DNA of 21,341 nucleotides from an uncultured Porphyromonadaceae bacterium (GTDB lineage Bacteria > Bacteroidota > Bacteroidia > Bacteroidales > Muribaculaceae), in assembly GCA_900548875.1 (NCBI GenBank), contig URMA01000052.1, positions 1-21,341 on the forward strand, written 5' to 3'. The translations under genes were made by a program, and so were the position numbers. Below the pieces are notes generated by a model. It saw nothing but the letters and a program-made list of their open reading frames with translations. It was not told the DNA's origin and did no database searches. Below are positions 1 to 5,598 of this stretch, one piece after another (positions within the stretch are counted from its first letter, which is position 1; every line of letters starts with the position of its first letter).

Positions 1-15
1 CTCATTTTCACTCAT
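1..15 (-). CDS. Possible 5' end of a gene cut by the window edge
   Basis: On the minus strand an ATG at 15-13 opens a frame reading MSENE that runs off the left edge. A weak -7-like TACATTTC lies upstream at 55-48. Five codons cannot identify a product and the frame could be chance. Between here and the tRNA terminator (16-94) I see nothing else. Confidence 0.2.
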
Positions 16-94
16 AATGATAGTTAAGTTCTGGTTCTTTCTTAGAGGAAATGTAGGAAATAATTTAGTTCGGCGGTTCGTTTTTGTTGAAAAT

Positions 95-131
95 CTGGAA
101 AAGAAAAAGCCGGACCCGAAGAGTCTGGCTT
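95..131 (-). terminator. Intrinsic terminator of tRNA-Gly
   Basis: Positions 107-131 form a 9-bp stem (AAGCCAGAC with GTCCGGCTT, one A/C mismatch) around a small TCTTCGG loop. On the minus strand it is followed by a T-rich stretch (TTTTCTTTTCC). It begins seven bases after the tRNA 3' end, as expected for a monocistronic tRNA. Confidence 0.75.
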
Positions 132-137
132 GCTGTG

Positions 138-210
138 AGCGGTAAACGGGGCTCGAACCCGCGACCCTCAGCTTGGGAAGCTGATGCTCTACCAACTGAG
201 CTACTACCGC
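138..210 (-). tRNA. tRNA-Gly (anticodon CCC)
   Basis: The minus strand folds as a full cloverleaf. The acceptor stem is GCGGTAG with TTACCGC (one G-T pair). The D arm contains AGCTCAGTTGGTAGAGC, and the T arm is CGGGTTCGAACCCCG. The anticodon stem TCAGC/GCTGA encloses the loop TTCCCAA, giving anticodon CCC for glycine GGG codons. The discriminator base is U, as usual for glycine tRNAs, and the 3' CCA is not encoded. It has its own promoter and terminator, so it is probably a single-gene transcript. Confidence 0.96.
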
Positions 211-228
211 AAGTGCTTTTTGCGATGT

Positions 229-260
229 CAAAAGTAGTGATAATTTTTGCGATGTGCAAT
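229..260 (-). promoter_or_regulatory. Promoter of tRNA-Gly
   Basis: On the minus strand TACTTTTG (236-229) fits the Bacteroidota -7 consensus TAnnTTTG, and a TTG lies exactly 20 bases upstream (259-257). The predicted start is about 13 bases before the mature tRNA. Both boxes and their spacing match the family consensus. Confidence 0.7.
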
Positions 261-304
261 GAAAAGAGTCTAAAAAAGTTTTTTGTGACAGTTGTCTGAA
301 GCTT

Positions 305-371
305 TGTTCTGGATGAAAATAATCGAAACGGGTTGCATTATTTTATTCTCTGCACCGCTTTCGCTGTTTAT
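305..371 (+). repeat. Intergenic repeat A, copy 1 (diverged)
   Basis: About 67 bp, alignable with 2320-2392. The longest shared run is CATTATTTTATTCTC, with GAAAC just before it and TTTCGCT near the end. Where copy 2 carries the promoter box TATCTTTG, this copy has TGTTTATG, so its promoter looks decayed. It is one of four repeats bracketing the gene at 794-2182. Confidence 0.6.
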
Positions 372-451
372 GGACTGAAGAACACAAGAACAGATTTTAA
401 AATTGACAGGCGGGAAAATTTTGTTCTTCTGCCTAAATTAATCTTTCTCTA

Positions 452-540
452 TTTTTGAATGGAATAGGATATTGCTCGAGGTTGCCAAACTTGAAAACTG
501 CGTTTTCGTTTGCCTCTACACTTGCCTTTTTGTATCTTTA
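452..540 (+). repeat. Intergenic repeat B, copy 1, with hairpin and promoter-like end
   Basis: About 89 bp, matching 2220-2308 in the same orientation. The conserved core runs from GCTCGAGGT at 474 to GTTTGCCTCT near 510-518. Inside it GAAAAC and GTTTTC form a small hairpin around TGC, with flanking AAAC/GTTT able to extend the pairing. The 3' end carries TATCTTTA at 533-540, one base from the TAnnTTTG -7 box, so a transcript toward the hydrolase gene could begin near 547. The interval 372-451, between repeats A and B, holds only an AT-rich sequence with a weak inverted repeat (AGAACA/TGTTCT). Confidence 0.7.
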
Positions 541-782
541 CAAATAGAAAAATTACATGGAAAAAGAACGAACTCAACAACATACAAGAAATAACAGAAT
601 CATATTCATGTAGGGCATCAGGTTTTGATCGCTCAAAATGTAAAGTACTATATAGTTTACATCCAGTAGCCTATAGTGAAAGATTTGGTGATAATTGGAA
701 TGAATGCTTGCGTGAACACTTTTTCCATATACAGTTTCGATACTTGTTAGCTAAAAAAGATCTCCAAGTTATGAATTTCTGA
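541..782 (+). pseudogene. Open frame without a credible start, possible gene remnant
   Basis: A frame stays open to a TGA at 780-782, twelve bases before the next gene. Its only in-frame starts upstream are TTG codons inside repeat B. The visible part reads TWKKNELNNIQEITESYSC and continues to DLQVMNF. It is rich in aromatic residues and cysteines, and I recognise no family. An ATG at 557 in another frame gives only 18 codons. It may be a decayed 3' end of a coding sequence, or just the long AT-rich leader of the hydrolase gene. Confidence 0.25.
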
Positions 783-793
783 AAAGATAAGTT

Positions 794-2182
794 ATGAAAA
801 AATATCTTCTGTATTATTTGTGTTTTCTTGTTTGTAACACTGCATTTTCACAAGGTCTAATGAATGTTGAACGACATTCGTTTAAGTCAACAACTTACAG
901 AGAAACTCGTTCTTTCAGGTTGGCTTTACCGACTTTTACTTATCCGAATGTAAAGTACAACATATTATTCGTATTGGACGCAGATTATACCTTTGATTTA
1001 ATTGCTTCGACAGTAATATATTTACAAACTTTTGATTACATACCTCCAACAGCGGTAGTTGCAATCGACTATTCAACTCCTGGGAATCGAAATGATATTG
1101 GATATGACTTGTCTAACAATAGTCTTGATGCAAGTGGAAAACTATTCTATAACTATATTAATATAGATTTGGCAAAAGAAATAAATAAAATTCTTCCTAC
1201 ATCAGGATTCAACACTTTAGTGGGCCATTCATATACGGCAAGTTATCTTAACTACTATATTGATGGAGGGAATGATTATATGAATTCATATATTCTGTTT
1301 TCGCCTGAAGTAATGGTACAGATTCCTCGGTTTGAAGCAAAGTACCAGACAAGGAGTCCGAGCATCTGTATAATTACTGCTGTGAATGATACAGAAGAAA
1401 GACAATCTTTTGGTCAGACTTTGTCTGAGATCTTTCAAGAAAAGCAATATGATGTTAAGTTAGACAATGTTGAAGCTGATCATATGTCCGTAGTTCCCGT
1501 TGGCATAATGAAAGCCATAGCAGGACTCTATGATAAATACTACAATATCGATAGTGTATACAATATCATAGATCAATCCGATTTGTCTCTTTGGGAATCT
1601 TTTATAAGTATTAATGAAAATAATAGAAATCGTTATTGCCAAGAGCTTCCAGTAACAGGATCTTACATTTCAGCTTTCTTATGGACAGCTATTCAAAGAG
1701 ATGAAAAAGAATCTATCGATAAATTACGTATCTATTATGAACAGGCCCTGAAGGATGAAGATTCTGATCCTAACGCTTTAGGTGTTATGGGTGATTTAAT
1801 GAGTAAAATTGGTCTATGGAAAGAGTCCGATTATTACTTGGATCGATGTTTGTCCAGATATAAGAAGTTGAAGCAGGAACATGAAACTCTATATTGGAGA
1901 AGAGTGTACGCTTTGAATGTTTTACCTAAACTTGGGCAATGTCAAAAAGCATGGAAAATTTTAGAAGAAGGGAAAAAGATATATCCTGATGATAAGGCTA
2001 TATTCTCTTACTATCAGGGTGTTTTGTCTATAACAAATAAATTTCACATAAAACAAGGTGTTGAACAAATGAAAGTTGCTATCAGAAATCCAGATATTCT
2101 GAAAAATAATTTTGTAGATTTGGAAGAAGCTGATGCTCTTCTAAAAAAAGGAAAATCGATGATTGAAGATAGAAAATATTGA
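794..2182 (+). CDS. Exported alpha/beta-hydrolase (putative esterase) with C-terminal TPR-like region
   Basis: A 462-residue protein. Residues 1-20 are a signal peptide ending in NTAFSQ, which predicts export to the periplasm or surface. Residues about 25-245 look like the esterase D/enterochelin-esterase type of alpha/beta-hydrolase: strand LFVLDAD at 58-64, nucleophile elbow GHSYT at 144-148 with Ser146, a likely acid near Asp199, and His230 in ADHMS. The elbow has Thr where GxSxG expects Gly. Residues about 300-420 are helical with TPR-like spacing. The substrate cannot be read; relatives cleave acyl esters, including siderophore esters and sugar esters. The gene is clearly more AT-rich than ddh or lptD and is bracketed by repeats A and B, which suggests separate acquisition. 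The start ATG is followed directly by the signal peptide. No terminator is evident; repeat B copy 2 begins 37 bases after the stop. Confidence 0.75.
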   Translation: MKKYLLYYLCFLVCNTAFSQGLMNVERHSFKSTTYRETRSFRLALPTFTYPNVKYNILFVLDADYTFDLIASTVIYLQTFDYIPPTAVVAIDYSTPGNRNDIGYDLSNNSLDASGKLFYNYINIDLAKEINKILPTSGFNTLVGHSYTASYLNYYIDGGNDYMNSYILFSPEVMVQIPRFEAKYQTRSPSICIITAVNDTEERQSFGQTLSEIFQEKQYDVKLDNVEADHMSVVPVGIMKAIAGLYDKYYNIDSVYNIIDQSDLSLWESFISINENNRNRYCQELPVTGSYISAFLWTAIQRDEKESIDKLRIYYEQALKDEDSDPNALGVMGDLMSKIGLWKESDYYLDRCLSRYKKLKQEHETLYWRRVYALNVLPKLGQCQKAWKILEEGKKIYPDDKAIFSYYQGVLSITNKFHIKQGVEQMKVAIRNPDILKNNFVDLEEADALLKKGKSMIEDRKY

Positions 2183-2219
2183 AATTGTTTAGTTAGAAAT
2201 TCTTTGAAGAAACTGTATG

Positions 2220-2308
2220 TTTTTGAATAAGATAAGAGCCGGCTCGAGGTAGCCAAACCTGAAAACTTCGTTTTCGTTTGCCTCTCCACTCACCTTTCGC
2301 TATCTTTG
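2220..2308 (+). repeat. Intergenic repeat B, copy 2
   Basis: Matches 452-540 across roughly 89 bp, including the GCTCGAGGT block at 2242 and the GAAAAC-TTC-GTTTTC hairpin. The end differs: CACCTTTCGCTATCTTTG gives a perfect TAnnTTTG at 2301-2308. It directly follows the hydrolase gene and points toward ddh. Confidence 0.7.
2301..2308 (+). promoter_or_regulatory. -7 promoter box in repeat B, upstream of ddh
   Basis: TATCTTTG fits TAnnTTTG exactly. No clear TTTG -33 box is present at 19-21 bases upstream. It would add about 125 nt of leader to ddh. Confidence 0.4.
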
Positions 2309-2319
2309 CATAAGATAGG

Positions 2320-2392
2320 AGGCGGTTCGGGATAAAAAATAATTGAAACAAGTTTCATTATTTTATTCTCCTCTCACCTTTCGCTATCTTTG
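2320..2392 (+). repeat. Intergenic repeat A, copy 2
   Basis: Alignable with 305-371, beginning at GGCGGTTCGGG and ending at the promoter box. Its last 18 bases (CACCTTTCGCTATCTTTG) are identical to the end of repeat B copy 2 just upstream, so the two repeat families share a promoter module. Confidence 0.6.
2385..2392 (+). promoter_or_regulatory. Likely proximal promoter (-7 box) of ddh
   Basis: TATCTTTG fits TAnnTTTG. Transcription would start near 2398, giving a leader of about 37 nt before the ddh ATG. The -33 region is AT-rich without a clean TTTG. Confidence 0.5.
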
Positions 2393-2435
2393 CAAAATAT
2401 TGAGACATGAATAATAATCAAACAAAATTAGATGT

Positions 2436-3323
2436 ATGATAAAAGCAGTAATTGTTGGATATGGTAATATTGGACACTTCGTATTGGATGCTCTGAAGGC
2501 GTCGCCGGATTTCGAAGTGGCGGGTGTTGTCCGTCGTGATGCGACAAATGTGCCGGCTGAATTGAAGGATTATAAAGTGACATCCGATTTGAGTGAAGTA
2601 AAGGCTGATGTGGCTATTCTTTGTACTCCTACCCGAAAGGTGGAAGAATATGCCAAGCAGGCTTTGGCGTTGGGCATGAACACTGTCGACAGTTTTGATA
2701 TTCATACGGGTATCGTTGACCTACGCCGCAGTCTTGACGCGGCAGCCAAGGAACACGGTCGTGTCGCCGTCATTTCTGCCGGATGGGACCCGGGCAGCGA
2801 TTCTGTGGTCCGCACGTTGCTTGAAGCCTGTGCGCCGAAAGGTATCACCTATACGAACTTCGGTCCGGGCATGAGCATGGGACATACAGTTGCCGTGAAG
2901 GCGATTGAAGGTGTGAAAGCGGCATTGTCGATGACTATTCCATTGGGAACAGGCATTCACCGTCGTATGGTGTATGTGGAACTGAAGGACGGCTATCAGC
3001 TTGCTGATGTGGCTGCGGCTATCAAGGCTGATCCTTATTTCGCAAGCGACGAAACTCACGTTATCGAAGTTCCTTGTGTTGACGATGTGAAGGACATGGG
3101 CCACGGTGTAAATCTCGTGCGCAAGGGCGTTTCGGGTTCAACTCAAAACCAGCGTTTCGAATTCAACATGTCAATCAACAATCCGGCTTTGACGGCACAG
3201 GTGCTTGTCGGAGTGGCGCGTGCTTCCATGAAGCAGCAACCGGGTGCCTACACGATGATCGAGATTCCGGTTATCGACCTTTTGCCGGGCGACCGCGAAG
3301 AACTTATCCGTCATCTGGTATAG
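2436..3323 (+). CDS. ddh: meso-Diaminopimelate dehydrogenase
   Basis: A 295-residue NADPH-dependent enzyme that converts L-tetrahydrodipicolinate and ammonia to meso-diaminopimelate in one step, feeding both peptidoglycan and lysine synthesis in the cytoplasm. The Rossmann nucleotide loop is GYGNIG at residues 8-13, followed by the basic VVRRD expected for NADPH binding. Further family features are ADVAILCTPT, NTVDSFDIH and SAGWDPGSDS, with the glycine-rich GPGMSMGHT segment after them. Length fits the family (about 295-330). It stands alone between repeat-derived promoters and a strong terminator. Many Bacteroidales also have an aminotransferase route (DapL), so it may not be the only supply of diaminopimelate. 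Confidence 0.93.
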   Translation: MIKAVIVGYGNIGHFVLDALKASPDFEVAGVVRRDATNVPAELKDYKVTSDLSEVKADVAILCTPTRKVEEYAKQALALGMNTVDSFDIHTGIVDLRRSLDAAAKEHGRVAVISAGWDPGSDSVVRTLLEACAPKGITYTNFGPGMSMGHTVAVKAIEGVKAALSMTIPLGTGIHRRMVYVELKDGYQLADVAAAIKADPYFASDETHVIEVPCVDDVKDMGHGVNLVRKGVSGSTQNQRFEFNMSINNPALTAQVLVGVARASMKQQPGAYTMIEIPVIDLLPGDREELIRHLV

Positions 3324-3353
3324 AAGACAATCGTGTCATTCGAAGATAAAAGC

Positions 3354-3395
3354 AGAGAGATGCATCGCAACGTGCGGTGCATCTCTCTCTTTCTA
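3354..3395. terminator. Bidirectional terminator between ddh and the PepSY-like gene
   Basis: A 16-bp near-perfect stem: AGAGAGATGCA at 3354-3364 pairs with TGCATCTCTCT at 3378-3388, and TCGCA/TGCGG continues it around an ACG loop. Pyrimidine-rich TTTCTATTCTC follows on plus, and GCTTTTATC on minus. The two genes converge here. Confidence 0.8.
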
Positions 3396-3444
3396 TTCTC
3401 ATTTTTGCAAGCCGCGAGAATAGTTTGCTTTTGTCGGTTGGCTT

Positions 3445-4284
3445 TTATTTTTTCAGTATTTTCCCGTTGGTGTCAATTGATACGGCCTGGAATTCCTCTC
3501 CTTTTCGCAATTCAATGGTGTAGAACTGCTCGCTCTCCGATTCTATGGATTTGATTTCTTCAACGGTCCATCCTTTGTATGGCTTTTGGTTGAGAACTTT
3601 TTTCACTTTCTCGGGCAGGCTGTCCTTTTCCACTTCCCAAGTAGTGTAGAGCCACTCTTCGGAATTTGAGAAAATGACTTGTTTGGGAACTTGCTGTTCG
3701 GCGATATACAGTTTGATGAATGTCGGCTCAAATTCTATTTCGTAAAAATGGGCTGACGGATAACGGCTTTTCATCAGTGACTGTATTTTTTCAGGCACAG
3801 GTTGCGGCAACAGTTTCGTCGTGTCGTTTATAACGTCGGTAATGTCTTTTTTAATTACCAGCAGGCCGTCTGCATTGTAAGCCAACGCATAAGTTACTTT
3901 GTTGCGCTCCACCGTAATGACATCGATGGTTTCCCTGTTTTTGCGTTCCAGTCGGTTGACGCCCGTAACTTCCCACGCGCTGTCGGCAAAGGTTGTGTGT
4001 CTGAACGAGTCGGAAACGGGATCCGGCAGAGCCTCGAGCGAAAGGTGGGTTACGGTCTGTACCCATCCGTTCTTGTCGAACCATGCTTCAGCCGTATGGT
4101 GTTGCTTTTTGAAGATGGCTATTTCATAATCTTCCTTAGTTGTCCAGCTTTTCACTTTCGTTCCAGGATATAGCGATTCGAAGGCATCGGTAGAGGCCTT
4201 TGAAGTTTTAATGTCGTCACACGATTGGATGAAGGTGATGCCTAAAACAAATATAAATAATACGACCAGTTTTTTCATTCTCAT
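3445..4284 (-). CDS. Lipoprotein with two PepSY-like domains
   Basis: 279 residues from the chosen ATG. MRMKK leads into a hydrophobic stretch and a lipobox-like FIQSC, so the mature protein probably starts at the Cys and is lipid-anchored. The rest contains two similar halves, about residues 28-145 and 160-279, each opening with a pattern like AFESLYPGTKV or SLMKSRYPSAHF and then beta-strands with aromatic residues (EDYEIAIF, AEAWFDKNG; TFIKLYIAE, EEWLYTTW). This matches the PepSY-like (DUF2874) family of Bacteroidota periplasmic proteins, whose function is unknown. A longer in-frame start at 4386 would bury the signal peptide, so I rejected it. An ATG at 4278 is equally possible. The gene is monocistronic, with a structured leader of about 150 nt that includes a hairpin at 4291-4311 just before the start. 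Confidence 0.8.
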   Translation of the reverse strand: MRMKKLVVLFIFVLGITFIQSCDDIKTSKASTDAFESLYPGTKVKSWTTKEDYEIAIFKKQHHTAEAWFDKNGWVQTVTHLSLEALPDPVSDSFRHTTFADSAWEVTGVNRLERKNRETIDVITVERNKVTYALAYNADGLLVIKKDITDVINDTTKLLPQPVPEKIQSLMKSRYPSAHFYEIEFEPTFIKLYIAEQQVPKQVIFSNSEEWLYTTWEVEKDSLPEKVKKVLNQKPYKGWTVEEIKSIESESEQFYTIELRKGEEFQAVSIDTNGKILKK

Positions 4285-4440
4285 TTGTTGGATGATGCCC
4301 ACGGCATTATCAGGTGTTAATTTTTTTATTGCAGCGGCTCCTTGGTGGGGAGCGTGGTCTGTAAGTGTGAGAGACATGGAAGGCAATTTCTGAAAACTGT
4401 ACTTTCAGCTCATTTATGCCACTCCGCATCTTATCAAATG

Positions 4441-4448
4441 CAAAGATA
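4441..4448 (-). promoter_or_regulatory. -7 box of the PepSY-like lipoprotein gene
   Basis: On the minus strand TATCTTTG fits TAnnTTTG exactly. The predicted start near 4435 gives a leader of about 150 nt. No clean TTTG is present at the -33 distance, which would fit a promoter that needs an activator. Confidence 0.5.
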
Positions 4449-4477
4449 TAAAAACTTTTTTAAATAGATATTAACAT

Positions 4478-4495
4478 TGTGAATGTAAATTCACA
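4478..4495. promoter_or_regulatory. Operator-like palindrome TGTGAAT-N4-ATTCACA
   Basis: A perfect 7-bp inverted repeat with a GTAA spacer, lying in an AT-rich gap. Its centre is about 52 bases upstream of the predicted transcription start of the PepSY-like gene, a usual position for an activator. The half-sites TGTGA/TCACA resemble Crp-family sites, but the spacer between them is 8 bases rather than the usual 6. The rest of 4387-4604 holds only the promoter and leader; I find no clear terminator for the acetyltransferase gene. Confidence 0.4.
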
Positions 4496-4604
4496 TGTTT
4501 AACAAATATTAATGGTCGCAAAATCTTTGCGTTTGTCTGGTGGTTTCTATCGCTTTGTCAGTTAGGACCGATGCCAATCTCTGTTGGACGGCCGTCGCTG
4601 GCAG

Positions 4605-5561
4605 CTAAAGGTAGCGGTAGAAACAAAGTTCATCTTTGAGTGTCCCCTCTTTGGTGAGCAGGGCATCATGGAGCGTTCCTTCAATAGAGAAGCTGCACTG
4701 TTTCAGAGCCTGATGCGCGCGGAGGTTGTCGTTGTAGCAATAGGCAGTGAGCAAGCCGATTTGCTTGATGGTTTTTGCCGAGTCGATGGCGGCAATGAGC
4801 GCTTCTGTGATGATGCCTTTGTCCTGCATATTCTTGTCCAGCCAGAAATTCATGGTGAAAGCCTGCGGATTTTTTCGTTTGGCGTCGCGATAGAATCCGA
4901 GGGAACCGATGATGGCGGGAATTTCACCGTTGAGGCTGATAGCCCAAACCGTCTTAATGTTCAGAAACTTTTCATTGAAAATTCTGTGAGCCTCCTCTTC
5001 TGTCAGCAGTTTCATGTTAAAGTTGGTTTCTGTTGTGTCCGGCTGTCGGCAGTAGCGGTAGAAGGCTTGGAAGTCGGCGGGCATGAACGGGCGCATCAGC
5101 AGGCGGTGGGTTGTGATTCTCTGGGCTTTTTCTATTTCCAGATGGAGAATCGGGTAGGGCTTGCCGAAAGCGTCGGTCGGGTCGCGGGAAATGATGTTGA
5201 AGCCTCGGCGGGCATAGAAGTTCAGCGCGTCGGTGTTCTGTTCGTTGACATCCACTTTGCAAACGCCCTTTTCGTGGACGGCAAAGTCGAGGAGGCGTGA
5301 GCCCAGACCGTTTCTCCGTTTCGACGGCAGGACGAAAAGCATTTCGATGTGGTCGTCGCTCAGTCCCATGAATGCTTCGATTTGTCCGCTTGCACCACGA
5401 ATGACATGCAGGTCGAGTTTCGGAATGAATTCATTGATGAACGGGCGATAGAACGCAATGTCGTTTTCCGAAAGGAAATGATGCGTTTTTCTCACAGACT
5501 GTTCCCAGAGGTTAATCAGGGATTTTTGTTCTTTTGCGTTAGGTGATGTTATCATGGTCAT
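4605..5561 (-). CDS. Double GNAT N-acetyltransferase (YjaB-like plus RimJ/L-like)
   Basis: 318 residues from the chosen ATG. The N-terminal half (about 1-150) resembles E. coli YjaB: WEQSVRKTHHFLSENDI, then the acetyl-CoA loop region MLFVLPSKRRNGLGSRLL, then VDVNEQNTDALNFYARRGF and the ending GKPYPILHLEIE. The C-terminal half (about 155-318) is a RimJ/RimL type GNAT: TTHRLLMRPFMPADF, FWLDKNMQDKGIITEAL and CYNDNLRAHQALKQCSF. Both halves keep recognisable acetyl-CoA binding segments, so this looks like a fusion of two enzymes that are normally separate. Acceptors are unknown. It lies 37 bases downstream of lptD with no terminator between, so it is probably cotranscribed. The start was chosen because upstream residues lie in the gap; ATG at 5555 is an alternative. 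Confidence 0.85.
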   Translation of the reverse strand: MTMITSPNAKEQKSLINLWEQSVRKTHHFLSENDIAFYRPFINEFIPKLDLHVIRGASGQIEAFMGLSDDHIEMLFVLPSKRRNGLGSRLLDFAVHEKGVCKVDVNEQNTDALNFYARRGFNIISRDPTDAFGKPYPILHLEIEKAQRITTHRLLMRPFMPADFQAFYRYCRQPDTTETNFNMKLLTEEEAHRIFNEKFLNIKTVWAISLNGEIPAIIGSLGFYRDAKRKNPQAFTMNFWLDKNMQDKGIITEALIAAIDSAKTIKQIGLLTAYCYNDNLRAHQALKQCSFSIEGTLHDALLTKEGTLKDELCFYRYL

Positions 5562-5598
5562 CGTTTTAGGGTTAATGATTGATTTGTGGTTTTGTTTT

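Noticed and set aside
4478..4495. Classical Crp site
   Set aside because: The TGTGA/TCACA halves are 8 bases apart instead of 6, so I list it only as an unassigned operator-like palindrome.
4584..5300. Plus-strand 238-codon frame opposite the acetyltransferase gene
   Set aside because: The minus strand encodes two complete GNAT domains there; the plus frame has no recognisable motif and reflects biased codons on the other strand.
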